A stretch of 64,000 nt of DNA, taken from Oscillospiraceae bacterium. GTDB lineage: Bacteria > Bacillota > Clostridia > Oscillospirales > Ruminococcaceae. The notes below the pieces were generated by a model. The model worked only from the letters and a program-made list of their open reading frames with translations, searched no databases and was not told where the DNA came from. Below are positions 26,325 to 34,654 of this stretch, piece after piece (the stretch's first letter is position 1; the number at the start of each line of letters is the position of its first letter). The stretch lies in NCBI GenBank assembly GCA_017427265.1, contig JAFRTG010000036.1:107783-171782 (forward strand), in the 5' to 3' direction. The position numbers and the translations under genes are program-made.

Positions 26325-26360
26325 TGACAAAACTGTCAGGTTCAGGCTCCAGTTTTGTCA
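26325..26360. repeat. Perfect 11-bp inverted repeat downstream of the alcohol dehydrogenase gene
   Basis: TGACAAAACTG and CAGTTTTGTCA are separated by 14 bp. It may be the terminator of the minus-strand dehydrogenase, although no clear T run follows. A smaller ATGAAT/ATTCAT hairpin lies at 26310-26325. Confidence 0.65.
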
Positions 26361-26379
26361 GAAGGGATGATGGCTGATT

Positions 26380-27561
26380 TTACAGTGAAGCGTGTGCTGC
26401 AATGCGGTAGATTTCCGCAATATCCGCGGCGGAAAGATGAACGAATCCGCCGGTTCTGCCGTCGCCGATGCCGAATTTTTCGACCAGCTTCGGGATATCC
26501 GCTTCGTTTGCGCCGAGCTCTGCAAAGTTGATCGGCATTCCGATCTCATGCAGGAACTTCCGGAACCGTGCAATACCCTCCAGTGCGGTTCTTTCGGGAT
26601 TAGCAAAATCCATACTGCAGCCCCAGATGCGGACGGCAGCCTGCGCAAACCGCATCACATCATGGCGGAATACAAATTCCATCCATGCCGGCATGATGAC
26701 CGCAAGTCCGGCGCCGTGCGCGCAGTCATACAGCGCGGAAAGCTCGTGCTCGATGCCGTGGCTGTTCCAGTCCTGCTCCCGGCCGACGCCGACAATATTC
26801 GTATGCGCAACGGTTCCTGCCCACATGATATTGGCGCGGGCTTCATAGAGATCCGGCTGTGCAATCACACGCGGCGTTTCATGGATCATGGTCATCAGAA
26901 CGGCTTCGCAGAGCCGGTCAGTGATCTCAACCTCCCGGGTGTTTGTGAAGTAGCGTTCAAACACATGCGCCATAATATCTGTTGCGCCGCAGGCCGTCTG
27001 ATAGGCGGGCAGCGTACAGGTCAGAGCGGGATTGAGAACGGAGAAACGCGGACGGATCAGATCAGATCCCGTACCTCTCTTCAGACCGTCCGCTTCTCTT
27101 GTGATGACTGAGTCGCCGGAACCTTCACTTCCGGCGGCGGCGATTGTCAGCACAGTGCCGACAGGAAGCGCCTGCTCAATCCTTGTTCCCCCCGCGTAGA
27201 AATCCCAGAAATCGCCTGCATAGGGCACGCCCATTGCAATGGCTTTGGATGAATCAATGACGGAACCGCCGCCGACAGCGAGAATCATATCAATCTGCTT
27301 GCTGCGGCAAAGGGAGATTCCCTCATAGACCAGTGTATCGCGCGGATTCGGCTTGACGCCGCCCAGCTCCGTGAAGGAGATGTTCTGCTCACGCAGAGAA
27401 TCGCGGATGCGTCCGAGCAGACCGCTGCGTTCTGCGGAGCCGCCGCCGTAATGCAGCAGCACATTGGTTCCGCCGTATTTTTTGACATAAACGCCCGTTT
27501 CGAGCTCCCGTTCTTTTCCGAAAACGAACTCGGTCGGGCTGCAGAAATTGAACTGGTTCAT
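26380..27561 (-). CDS. Iron-containing alcohol dehydrogenase
   Basis: This is an NAD(P)H-dependent type III alcohol dehydrogenase of the BDH/YqhD branch, reducing aldehydes to alcohols in the cytosol. The ATG at 27561 has AGGAGG 8 nt upstream and the protein has 393 residues, the normal length. It begins FNFCSPTEFVFGKE as butanol dehydrogenases do. It has the nucleotide-binding GGGSVIDSSKAIA and the metal ligands Asp and His in GATDIMAHVFE, then H in NSHGIEHELSA and CAHGAGLAVIMPAWM. The gene lies downstream of an AraC regulator on the same strand, with a palindromic site between them, so aldehyde- or sugar-dependent control is likely. Confidence 0.93.
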   Translation of the reverse strand: MNQFNFCSPTEFVFGKERELETGVYVKKYGGTNVLLHYGGGSAERSGLLGRIRDSLREQNISFTELGGVKPNPRDTLVYEGISLCRSKQIDMILAVGGGSVIDSSKAIAMGVPYAGDFWDFYAGGTRIEQALPVGTVLTIAAAGSEGSGDSVITREADGLKRGTGSDLIRPRFSVLNPALTCTLPAYQTACGATDIMAHVFERYFTNTREVEITDRLCEAVLMTMIHETPRVIAQPDLYEARANIMWAGTVAHTNIVGVGREQDWNSHGIEHELSALYDCAHGAGLAVIMPAWMEFVFRHDVMRFAQAAVRIWGCSMDFANPERTALEGIARFRKFLHEIGMPINFAELGANEADIPKLVEKFGIGDGRTGGFVHLSAADIAEIYRIAAHASL

Positions 27562-27631
27562 AACTGAAACCTCCTGAACGCCTGAAGGCATGTGGCTGAT
27601 ACTGCAGTTGGCTTTCTGCTGAACTGGCTTT

Positions 27632-27694
27632 ATTTTACCACAGAACGAATAAAAATAAAATAGGATATGCTATCCTGTTTTTAACATATCCTAT
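27632..27694 (-). promoter_or_regulatory. Probable AraC-controlled promoter of the dehydrogenase
   Basis: On the minus strand a TAAAAT -10 (27632-27637) lacks a good -35. Immediately upstream lie a perfect 10-bp palindrome ATAGGATATG (27660-27669) / CATATCCTAT (27685-27694) and an inner GGATA-TGC-TATCC (27663-27675). Repeated GGATA half-sites next to a weak -35 are what an activator-dependent promoter looks like; the neighbouring AraC protein is the obvious candidate. Confidence 0.6.
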
Positions 27695-27716
27695 CAGAAG
27701 TTAAAATATTATTTTT

Positions 27717-28487
27717 TTATTCCGCTTTTGAGCGGCGCCATTCGGAAGGTGTGATTCCGAATTTCTGCTTGAACTGTCTGGAAAAATGCACGACGCTGCT
27801 GTAACCGCAGGAGAATGCAGTTTCTTCGATCGTCATGCCGGAATTGCTCAGGAAATGCTGTGCCTGTTCCAGTCTGCTCTGGATGACATCGGCATTGCAG
27901 GTGACGCCGAACGCTTTTTTATAGAGCGCATGCAGATACGGCGTGCTGATGTTGAGAATCTTTGCCATGCATTCCGTGCTCCAGTTTTTTGAAGGCTGCG
28001 CATAAATCTTTCGCCGGAGATCAAGCAGCTCACGGTAATGGGGCAATTCCGAATTCGGATCCTCTTCCGCCTTGCCGAATATTTCAGTCAGCATGGCGCG
28101 GATCAGCAGACCGACCACCGGCTGAGAGCTTGTCCCGCGGTAATGGCAGTCTGCAAGCAGCTGAAAATACTGTGAAATATTGATCTGTTCACCGATATAG
28201 ACAGGCTTGTTGAAGTGTACATCAATTCCCGGTGCAAGCGTTTCCGTGCAGTCAAAGAGAATCCAGTCATTGATATAGTATTCCTCACAGGCGCGGTAAT
28301 ACTGCGGTGTGTGCCGGTCGTAAATAATAAAAGTATCCGGCTCGACCGTGATGCTTTCGCCTTCCAGCCGGAATACGGCCCTTGTTTTAACAAACAGGAC
28401 AAGGTAGCCGTCATATCCCTGCGGGTGATCGAAGATAAAACTGCTGTCATGCCGGCAGCCGCATCCCATTCTGTGAATCTGGAACAT
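27717..28487 (-). CDS. AraC-family transcriptional regulator
   Basis: The protein has 256 residues. The ATG at 28487 follows GGAGG with good spacing. The N-terminal half (about 1-150) is a cupin-like sensor (DGYLVLFVKTRAVFRLEGE, IIYDRHTPQYYRACEEYYINDWILFDC), the fold that binds sugars in AraC proteins. The C-terminal half holds two helix-turn-helix motifs: CMAKILNISTPYLHALYKKAFG and TIEETAFSCGYSSVVHFSRQFKQKFGITPSEWRR, the latter being the classic AraC signature. It sits upstream of the alcohol dehydrogenase on the same strand and opposite the PNPOx-like gene. A carbohydrate effector is likely but not shown. Confidence 0.93.
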   Translation of the reverse strand: MFQIHRMGCGCRHDSSFIFDHPQGYDGYLVLFVKTRAVFRLEGESITVEPDTFIIYDRHTPQYYRACEEYYINDWILFDCTETLAPGIDVHFNKPVYIGEQINISQYFQLLADCHYRGTSSQPVVGLLIRAMLTEIFGKAEEDPNSELPHYRELLDLRRKIYAQPSKNWSTECMAKILNISTPYLHALYKKAFGVTCNADVIQSRLEQAQHFLSNSGMTIEETAFSCGYSSVVHFSRQFKQKFGITPSEWRRSKAE

Positions 28488-28511
28488 GAAGATGCCTCCT
28501 TCCATGCTATC

Positions 28512-28540
28512 ATCATATCACGCCTGCGCGGAAAAGTCAA
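28512..28540 (-). promoter_or_regulatory. Sigma-A promoter of the AraC gene
   Basis: On the minus strand TTGACT and TATGAT are 17 bp apart, 24 bp upstream of the start codon. Confidence 0.8.
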
Positions 28541-28691
28541 TGCCGTGAATTGCGGTTTTTCCGCGGATTATTGCGATTTTTAAGGCTTTTGTGCCGGCCT
28601 TGAACTGTTTTTGCCCATACATATTGTAAATCATACGATGAACATGTGCAGAAAACGGATGATTCTGTACGGCGGAGAACCTTTTTTCGGC

Positions 28692-28720
28692 TTGCTTTTT
28701 CAGATATAATATGTTATAAT
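28692..28720 (+). promoter_or_regulatory. Sigma-A promoter of the PNPOx-like gene
   Basis: TTGCTT and TATAAT are 17 bp apart, 47 bp upstream of the start codon. Confidence 0.82.
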
Positions 28721-28767
28721 ACAAAAGAAGCCGCCGGCTTCGCATTGAATTTTGAGGAGGGAACACC

Positions 28768-29166
28768 ATGAAAGAAGTGTACGATTTTCTGAAGAAGGCA
28801 GAAACCTACTATCTTGCAACGGAGGACGGCGATCAGCCGAGAGTCCGTCCGTTCGGCACCATTGAAATGTTTGAGGATAAGCTGTATATCCTGACCGGCA
28901 AAACGAAGGACGTTTCCAAGCAGATTCAGATTAACCCGAAGGCGGAAATCTGTGCTTTTCTGAACGGCACATGGCTGCGCATCACCTGCGAGCTGGTACG
29001 CGATGACCGCATTGCGCCGAAGCAGCATATGCTTGACTGCTATCCGCATCTGTCATTCATGTATAAAGTTGATGATGACTATACGGAAGTGCTCTATATG
29101 AAGAATGCAACGGCGGTGTTTGCCTCGATGGATATGAGCCAGCCGCCCAGAACCGTGCAGTTCTGA
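28768..29166 (+). CDS. Pyridoxamine 5'-phosphate oxidase-like flavin protein
   Basis: The protein has 132 residues and belongs to the split-barrel FMN-binding fold. The opening EVYDFLKKAETYYLATEDGDQPRVRPFGTIEMFEDKLYI is the standard first half of these small proteins, followed by the TGKTKDVSKQIQINPKAEIC block that lines the flavin phosphate. GGAGGGAA precedes the ATG at 28768. It has its own promoter and terminator, so it forms a single-gene unit. Members bind FMN, heme or F420 and their substrates vary; true vitamin B6 oxidase activity is unlikely at this length. Confidence 0.88.
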   Translation: MKEVYDFLKKAETYYLATEDGDQPRVRPFGTIEMFEDKLYILTGKTKDVSKQIQINPKAEICAFLNGTWLRITCELVRDDRIAPKQHMLDCYPHLSFMYKVDDDYTEVLYMKNATAVFASMDMSQPPRTVQF

Positions 29167-29184
29167 TTTTTCGATTCATATACA

Positions 29185-29218
29185 AACAACCCTGCTGAGT
29201 GTCAGCAGGGTTGTTTCT
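29185..29218 (+). terminator. Terminator of the PNPOx-like gene
   Basis: A perfect 14-bp stem (AACAACCCTGCTGA with TCAGCAGGGTTGTT) is followed by TTTCTG. Confidence 0.88.
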
Positions 29219-29346
29219 GTTTGTAGAAAAAGGTATCGCTGCGCGATGATCTGTCATGATGGCTTTTCCCTCAAACTCATAGCGAAGCGGGCGGGAGCCC
29301 CCATGATCAATCCATCGGAGATACTTCTTTATCGACAGACTGTTGC

Positions 29347-30150
29347 TTACGATCCGGTGCCGCTGTATTTCATTGCGCCGTACATCCAGTATTTGTAGCT
29401 GAGCCAGAAGAACAGGCATCCGACCAGCGGCGAGATCCATGTGAGCACCGGCACATTGTCCGGCTGCAGAATCACAAGGCTCGGATAATACGCGATGAAC
29501 GCGATCGGCATGACAAATGTAAAGAGAAACCGGAAGAACCGTCCGAAAATCGTGATCGGATAATTGGCATAGCTCTTGAACTTGAATACCAGATCCATCA
29601 CGTAAAAGGAGTTCTGAATCCAGAAGCAGGTTGCCGCTGCCGCGTTCTGCAGGGCAATCATGATCAGAGATGCCGTCATCAGAAAGATCACGGTTTTCAG
29701 AATGACAAGCGGTGTCACGGCAATGCCGAGATGCACCCATGCATAGACCAGCGTTCCGATGCCGAATGCAAGCTGTCCCAGTCCCTTGACGTCAAATACC
29801 TCAGACTGATAATAGAAGAACAGATTGATCGGACGGAAGCAGTATTTGATGAAATCGCCGGAATAGACATTCATGCGGAGACTCCAGTTGTTGTCAAAGA
29901 GACATTGCACCGGGGTCAGGGATATCAGCGAGAAGCCGTAGAGAAACAGCATCTGATAGTAGTTCCATCCGCTGATGGACGGGAAATTCCGGAACAGAAT
30001 CCAGAAGCCGACGAATCCGGCAATGTTTGTGCAGATCATGCCGATTGTCGAGATGATGAAATCGGCACGGTAGCTCATTTTGCTTTTCAGATCCTGCGCA
30101 AGAATCTTACGGTAGATCCGCAGGTAGAACCGAAGAGAATTGTGTTTCAT
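29347..30150 (-). CDS. ABC-2 type exporter permease, second subunit
   Basis: The protein has 267 residues with about six hydrophobic segments (for example FIISTIGMICTNIAGFVGFWILF, LVILKTVIFLMTASLIMIALQ, FVMPIAFIAYYPSLVIL). It matches the ABC-2 permease family often annotated COG3694, which always occurs with a sister permease and an ATPase. The start is 4 nt after the upstream permease stop, so the three genes form one operon. The substrate is not evident; relatives export lipids, drugs or peptides. Confidence 0.88.
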   Translation of the reverse strand: MKHNSLRFYLRIYRKILAQDLKSKMSYRADFIISTIGMICTNIAGFVGFWILFRNFPSISGWNYYQMLFLYGFSLISLTPVQCLFDNNWSLRMNVYSGDFIKYCFRPINLFFYYQSEVFDVKGLGQLAFGIGTLVYAWVHLGIAVTPLVILKTVIFLMTASLIMIALQNAAAATCFWIQNSFYVMDLVFKFKSYANYPITIFGRFFRFLFTFVMPIAFIAYYPSLVILQPDNVPVLTWISPLVGCLFFWLSYKYWMYGAMKYSGTGS

Positions 30151-30154
30151 GCCG

Positions 30155-30958
30155 TCACCCCCCGTTCACCGTGATCTGCCGGATCGAAACCTTCCAGAAC
30201 AGCTTGCTCAGCACGACTGTGACAACGCACCAGAACAGCTGCAGCCCCAGCACCGGCAGAACGTCTGCGGGCTGCGGATTCCGCTGCAGCAGAATCGAGA
30301 GCGGTGCGTGATAGATTGACTGGAACGGCAGACAGTATGCGGCCTTGCGCAGTGCCTCCGGAAAGAATGCGAGCGGAATTGTTGCACCGGAAAGCAGCGT
30401 CACGACCATCTGCTTCATGATGTTGATGCCCCAGATGGATTCCGTAAACAGGCAGATCGTGCCGACCATGAAATCTATGCTGTAATTGATGATAACGGAA
30501 AAAATGACCGATACCGCAAAAAACAGCAGATTGATTCCGAACGGAACGGCGCCTTTTGTCACGATGCAGACCGCGATGAAGGTCGGTAAAAAGGTTGCGA
30601 TAAAATTCATGACAAAGCTGCCGGAATAACTCCAGAACAGATAGCTCCGGTATTCCATCGGCTTGAGCAGATCGAGCACAATTTTGCCGGACTGGATGGC
30701 GCGGCCGATTTCCCAGACGGCGTACATCTCCATAAAGTTATAGAGCGCAGTGGCCAGCACCAGATAAATCAGCGTGTCGGAAAAGGTCATGCCGTTTACG
30801 ATATCGGTTCCGGCGGCTGCGTAAATTGCTTTCCAGAGATAATAGGCAACAATCAGATACAGCATATTTCCGAGTACCATGATTATCGTGGATAGCCGGA
30901 ACTGCAGTGATTCGATGATGCCTGCACGGGTGAGGGTGATGTACTTTTTCAGGTTCAT
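30155..30958 (-). CDS. ABC-2 type exporter permease, first subunit
   Basis: The protein has 267 residues. The ATG at 30958 overlaps the ATPase stop codon (ATGA), and GAGGAGGG lies just upstream inside the ATPase gene. It begins MNLKKYITLTRAGIIESLQFR, a typical start for the COG4587 permease family, and has six predicted membrane segments (LSTIIMVLGNMLYLIVAYYL, FIATFLPTFIAVCIV, LLFFAVSVIFSVIINYSI and others). It would form a heterodimeric channel with the next permease. An open frame continues upstream to a GTG at 31075 but lies inside the ATPase gene and is not used. Confidence 0.9.
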   Translation of the reverse strand: MNLKKYITLTRAGIIESLQFRLSTIIMVLGNMLYLIVAYYLWKAIYAAAGTDIVNGMTFSDTLIYLVLATALYNFMEMYAVWEIGRAIQSGKIVLDLLKPMEYRSYLFWSYSGSFVMNFIATFLPTFIAVCIVTKGAVPFGINLLFFAVSVIFSVIINYSIDFMVGTICLFTESIWGINIMKQMVVTLLSGATIPLAFFPEALRKAAYCLPFQSIYHAPLSILLQRNPQPADVLPVLGLQLFWCVVTVVLSKLFWKVSIRQITVNGG

Positions 30959-31956
30959 TTGACACCCTCCTCGTATATTTTCTTGATGACATCCTCCGTG
31001 GAGATTTCCTCCAGCTGCATGTCGCGGATGCGGAAGCTCTGCTGCAGCTGCGTCAGCACATGCATGACCTTGCACTTTTCCTCATCGACGAGAACGGAGA
31101 TCCATTCGTCGTCTGCGCTGACGGTACATTCCGGCAGCAGCTTTGCGACAGCCTCTGCCCGTTCGCTGAGATCGCCTGCGATCCGCAGCTTCAGCGTCCG
31201 GTAGGAACCGAAAAAGCGCTTGAGATGCTCCACATCGTTGTCATAGAGCATTTTCCCCTTGTCAATGATGACAATCCGGCGGCAGAGGGCGTCCACATCG
31301 CCCATGTCGTGCGTTGTCAGAATGACCGTGGTGTGCTTTTTTTCATTGAGCGCGTGAATCAGCGTGCGGATTTTCGCCTTCATGGAAACGTCCAGACCGA
31401 TGGTCGGCTCATCCAGAAACACAATCTTCGGATTGTGCAGGAATGCCGCAAGAATATCGCTGAGGGTTCGCTGTCCGAGCGACATCTGCCGGACAGGCTT
31501 GTGCAGAAGCGGTTCGATATCGACAAGCGACTGATAGAGCTTCAGCATTTCGTCGTAGTCGGCATCGCTGATGCGGTAAATATCCTTGAGAATCTTGAAG
31601 GATTCAATCAGCGGGAGTGCCCACCAGAGCTGCGTGCGCTGTCCGAAGACAACGCCGATTTCCTGTGCATTTTTTGTGCGGTCCCGATATGGGACATTGC
31701 CGCCGACGAGTATTTCGCCGGAGGTCGGTTCCAGAACACCGGTCATCATTTTGATGGTTGTTGATTTACCGGCGCCGTTCGGGCCGAGATACCCGACAAT
31801 TTCGCCCTGCTCGACGGTCATCGAGATCTGATCGACGGCGCGGACGATTTTGTAATTGCGGGAGAACAGATCTTTCAGACTTCCCTTCAGACCCTCCCGG
31901 CGGTTCAGAACCTTGAATTCCTTTGTAACATTTTTGATTTCAATCATTGCAGACAT
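30955..31956 (-). CDS. ABC transporter ATP-binding protein
   Basis: The protein has 333 residues from the ATG at 31956 (MSAMIEIKNVTKEF; AAAGAGAG upstream; a second ATG lies three codons on). It contains Walker A GPNGAGKSTT, the Q loop VVFGQRTQLWW, a signature read as MSLGQRTLSD (usual LSGGQ), Walker B IVFLDEPTIGLD and the switch His in LTTHD. The C-terminal 90 residues form the extra domain typical of the NatA-like ATPases of two-permease exporters. It energises the two downstream permeases. The signature change G-to-L in the second position is normal for this branch. Confidence 0.94.
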   Translation of the reverse strand: MSAMIEIKNVTKEFKVLNRREGLKGSLKDLFSRNYKIVRAVDQISMTVEQGEIVGYLGPNGAGKSTTIKMMTGVLEPTSGEILVGGNVPYRDRTKNAQEIGVVFGQRTQLWWALPLIESFKILKDIYRISDADYDEMLKLYQSLVDIEPLLHKPVRQMSLGQRTLSDILAAFLHNPKIVFLDEPTIGLDVSMKAKIRTLIHALNEKKHTTVILTTHDMGDVDALCRRIVIIDKGKMLYDNDVEHLKRFFGSYRTLKLRIAGDLSERAEAVAKLLPECTVSADDEWISVLVDEEKCKVMHVLTQLQQSFRIRDMQLEEISTEDVIKKIYEEGVK

Positions 31957-32027
31957 GGCAATCTCTCTTTCTGTGTGCGGGCGCGCTGCCCGCGGGGCGA
32001 TTCCGAACAGGTAGTCAGAATACAGAA

Positions 32028-32056
32028 AGAATAGCACAGAAGAAATGATTCGTCAA
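32028..32056 (-). promoter_or_regulatory. Sigma-A promoter of the ABC exporter operon
   Basis: On the minus strand TTGACG and TATTCT are 17 bp apart, 72 bp upstream of the ATPase start. Confidence 0.7.
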
Positions 32057-32064
32057 GAGTATTC

Positions 32065-32097
32065 CTGAGAGATTGGGGGAAATTACAAATCTCTCAG
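32065..32097. repeat. Perfect 10-bp inverted repeat just upstream of the ABC promoter
   Basis: CTGAGAGATT and AATCTCTCAG flank 13 bp. It is placed 9 bp upstream of the -35 and could be an operator or an end-of-transcript hairpin for the small gene on the same strand. Confidence 0.6.
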
Positions 32098-32124
32098 AAA
32101 TGAAATGTTGAAACTGAGCGGAAT

Positions 32125-32190
32125 ATGCACCGTCCATTTGTCGCGTTAAAGCCTCAAAACCGCATTTTTGCGACGAAATCAACGGTGCAT
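32125..32190. repeat. Long imperfect inverted repeat after the 55-residue gene
   Basis: ATGCACCGT-cc-ATTT-GTCGC pairs with GCGACgAAAT-ca-ACGGTGCAT around a 25-bp loop. It starts 10 bp after the stop codon of the small minus-strand gene and has no T run, so it looks more like a stable 3' structure than an ordinary terminator. Confidence 0.65.
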
Positions 32191-32199
32191 TCCTGCTTG

Positions 32200-32367
32200 T
32201 TACATGTCGTGCAGATCGGTTTCCGGAATTGACTTATTTAATAATGTGAGCGGAAGCTCCTGATGCGCCGGAAGATCATCTGCTGTTTTGCCGTGCCGTG
32301 CATTCCGGCTGATTGTCTGATCCGGCAGCGGCTGCTTCCGCGCTGTGATTCTGCGTTCGGATTCCAT
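32200..32367 (-). CDS. Small uncharacterised protein, 55 residues
   Basis: The minus strand reads from an ATG at 32367 with a strong site GGGAGGTG 5 nt upstream to TAA at 32200. The protein starts MESERRITARKQPLPDQ and ends NKSIPETDLHDM. It is charged and soluble, rich in Arg and Pro, with no membrane segment. The same spacing of a G-rich site followed by 'GACAG' before the ATG is seen at the neighbouring 227-residue gene, which lies 107 nt upstream on the same strand, so the two may be one transcript. I know no family for it. Confidence rests on the ribosome site and the clean frame only. Confidence 0.5.
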   Translation of the reverse strand: MESERRITARKQPLPDQTISRNARHGKTADDLPAHQELPLTLLNKSIPETDLHDM

Positions 32368-32474
32368 GCTGTCACCTCCCTTCAGCTACAGTTTGCCGCA
32401 GAACAGCAGAAATCATGCACGGCAGAAAAAACACGGGCTGCCTTCCGGAACGGAAGACTGTCCGTGCTGTATCG

Positions 32475-33158
32475 TTATTTGTATCCGTATATCACAAAGA
32501 CGTTTTCTGCTTCGCTGTATGCATATGGGATATGGTATTGATTCAGGATCTGCGTGAATTCGTCTTTTTTATCGTGAACCCGGATCTCCGGCGGAACGAG
32601 CACGCCGATATGCCGGCAGCTGGTGACAGCCGGTCTGACCTGCAGCCACTCGATCTGCGCGGGGTTCATGTACCGCAGATGCTCGTCACCGGAATATTCC
32701 CAGAATTCTTCAGGTGCTGTCTCTTCAAAAACAGATTTGTACCGCAATTCGATATCCGGCAGCTTTTCCGCAACCGCACGGAATAATTCCCGCCACTTTG
32801 TATTGTTCATGCAGGGAACCAGCCCTTTTTGATCTGTGTATGTCCGGATCTTTTCGCTCAGTGTTTTCTTGTTTGCATATTTTCCGCGTTCAATATCGTC
32901 AATCATGCCCTGCATCGTCCGGAAAAGAAGATCATCCGTCTTAGTGAAGGTATAATCCGGGGAGATGAACTGCCGGTCACGCATGACATAAAAATGCCCG
33001 AAGCTGCGGCGAAACCGTGCCGCATCCACTATAAAATGAATCTGCCCCTTCCAGACAATATCCAGCACGGTCTGCCACGCTGCATCCGTTTCCGGCGCGT
33101 GCGGCAGAACAGTTCCGCTGCGGGGATCCAGCTTTTCAAGCAGAAGCTCACCGATCAT
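32475..33158 (-). CDS. Uncharacterised protein, possibly DUF6678-like
   Basis: The protein has 227 residues from the ATG at 33158 (MIGELLLEKLDPRSG). An earlier ATG at 33185 overlaps the promoter -10 and is excluded. The central block CMNNTKWRELFRAVAEKLPDIELRYK and the C-terminal region with EEFWEYSGDEHLRYMNPAQIEWLQV suggest the DUF6678 family of bacterial proteins of unknown role, an assignment made from memory. It is soluble with no signal peptide. Such proteins often sit in variable or toxin-immunity surroundings, but no toxin is visible here. Confidence 0.75.
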   Translation of the reverse strand: MIGELLLEKLDPRSGTVLPHAPETDAAWQTVLDIVWKGQIHFIVDAARFRRSFGHFYVMRDRQFISPDYTFTKTDDLLFRTMQGMIDDIERGKYANKKTLSEKIRTYTDQKGLVPCMNNTKWRELFRAVAEKLPDIELRYKSVFEETAPEEFWEYSGDEHLRYMNPAQIEWLQVRPAVTSCRHIGVLVPPEIRVHDKKDEFTQILNQYHIPYAYSEAENVFVIYGYK

Positions 33159-33183
33159 ACTGTCACCGCCCTTTCTGTCTGCC

Positions 33184-33212
33184 ATTTTATCATATCACAG
33201 CGGAAAAGTCAA
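33184..33212 (-). promoter_or_regulatory. Sigma-A promoter of the 227-residue gene
   Basis: On the minus strand TTGACT and TAAAAT are 17 bp apart; an overlapping TATGAT is also present. Confidence 0.75.
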
Positions 33213-33243
33213 TGCGCCGGAAAAATGCTGCTGCGCGTGCGGC

Positions 33244-33272
33244 TTGCTTTTTACGGAAAAATATGCTATAAT
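33244..33272 (+). promoter_or_regulatory. Sigma-A promoter of ktrBA
   Basis: TTGCTT and TATAAT are 17 bp apart, 32 bp upstream of ktrB. Confidence 0.85.
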
Positions 33273-33304
33273 ATACCGGTATATGAGGAAGGAGATTTCA
33301 ACTG

Positions 33305-34639
33305 ATGAAAAAGCTGCGATTTTCCTCAGTGCAGGTGATCGCACTGGGGTTCCTGCTGATGATTCTGTGCGGCGCGGTTCTGCTCTGGCTGCCGGTTTCG
33401 TCTGCAGAGCATGTACATACGCCGTTTGCGGACTGCCTGTTTACCGCAACCTCGGCTTCCTGTGTGACCGGACTTGTTGTTGCGGATACCGGCACACACT
33501 GGTCAATGTTCGGACAGATCGTGCTGCTTGTGCTGATTCAGATCGGCGGCCTCGGATTCATGTCTGTATCCGCATTCTTTCTGATGATGCTGCGCCGGCG
33601 CATCGGGCTGCGGTTCCGTGTCATTCTTGTGGACAGCATCAACTATTCGCAGATCGGCGATGCACTGCCGTTTCTGCGGCGGATTCTGCTCGGAACGCTG
33701 GGCTTTGAGGGCATCGGCGCGCTGCTGCTTGCGATCCGGTTTGTTCCGATGTTCGGACCCGGACGCGGTATTTATTTCAGTATTTTTCATGCGATTACCG
33801 CATTCTGCAATGCCGGATTTGACTTGTTCGGCAGTGTCAGCGGACCGTATTCTTCGCTTGTTATGTTCTCCGGAGACTGGCTGGTCAATCTTGTGATCTG
33901 TGCGCTGATTCTGATCGGAGCGCTGGGCTTCTGGGTCTGGAGTGATCTCTATAACCGGCGGTTCCGGATCGGACGGTGCTCGCTGCATACCAAGCTGACG
34001 CTGACGGCTTCTGTCATTCTGGTGATTGGCGGAACGCTGCTGTTCCGTCTGCTGGAGAATGCGAATTTTTCCGGCTTGCCTGAGGGTGAAAAATGGCTCT
34101 GCGCACTGTTCGATGCGGTCACGCCGCGAACAGCCGGATTTAACACGACGGATACGGCAGCGCTCTCAGACGGTTCCATGCTGCTGACCTATCTGCTGAT
34201 GTTTATCGGCGGCGGCTCCGGCTCGACGGCCGGCGGCATGAAAATGACAAGCGTGGCTGTTGTGATGCTGTTCGTGATTGCAGGTATCCGGAATCAGGAG
34301 CAGGCAACGGCATTCGGACGGACAATACCGGAAACGGTGCTCCGCTCCGCGCTGACCGTGATTTTCATGAATGCAGCATTTGCATTTACAGGTGCAGTCT
34401 GCATCTGTGCACTGGACGGCATTCCGCTCAGTGATGTGCTCTTTGAGACGATTTCGGCAGTCAGCACGGTCGGCATGACGACGGGCATTACGCGCGATCT
34501 CGGCACGGTATCGCGCATCATCATCATATTTCTGATGTACTGCGGCAGAGTCGGAAGCGTGTCGTTTGCACTTGCGATGATTGCCAAGCGGCACCGCATT
34601 CAGATCACGCTGCCCTCTGAAACAGTACAGGTCGGATAA
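33305..34639 (+). CDS. ktrB: Potassium uptake protein KtrB/TrkH
   Basis: This is the membrane pore of a Ktr-type K+ (Na+-coupled) uptake system. The protein has 444 residues, typical of KtrB. Four pore-loop repeats with a selectivity glycine are visible: TATSASCVTGLVVAD, ITAFCNAGFDLFG, VTPRTAGFNTTD and ISAVSTVGMTTGI. The conserved intramembrane loop GGGSGSTAGGMKMTS follows the third. GAAGGAGATT precedes the ATG at 33305. The regulatory subunit gene ktrA starts 15 nt downstream in the same transcript. Confidence 0.95.
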   Translation: MKKLRFSSVQVIALGFLLMILCGAVLLWLPVSSAEHVHTPFADCLFTATSASCVTGLVVADTGTHWSMFGQIVLLVLIQIGGLGFMSVSAFFLMMLRRRIGLRFRVILVDSINYSQIGDALPFLRRILLGTLGFEGIGALLLAIRFVPMFGPGRGIYFSIFHAITAFCNAGFDLFGSVSGPYSSLVMFSGDWLVNLVICALILIGALGFWVWSDLYNRRFRIGRCSLHTKLTLTASVILVIGGTLLFRLLENANFSGLPEGEKWLCALFDAVTPRTAGFNTTDTAALSDGSMLLTYLLMFIGGGSGSTAGGMKMTSVAVVMLFVIAGIRNQEQATAFGRTIPETVLRSALTVIFMNAAFAFTGAVCICALDGIPLSDVLFETISAVSTVGMTTGITRDLGTVSRIIIIFLMYCGRVGSVSFALAMIAKRHRIQITLPSETVQVG

Positions 34640-34654
34640 AGGAAAGGAACAGCT

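Noticed and set aside
32263-32541. Plus-strand frame of 92 codons
   Set aside because: It overlaps the strongly supported minus-strand small gene and the end of the 227-residue gene, and has no ribosome site.
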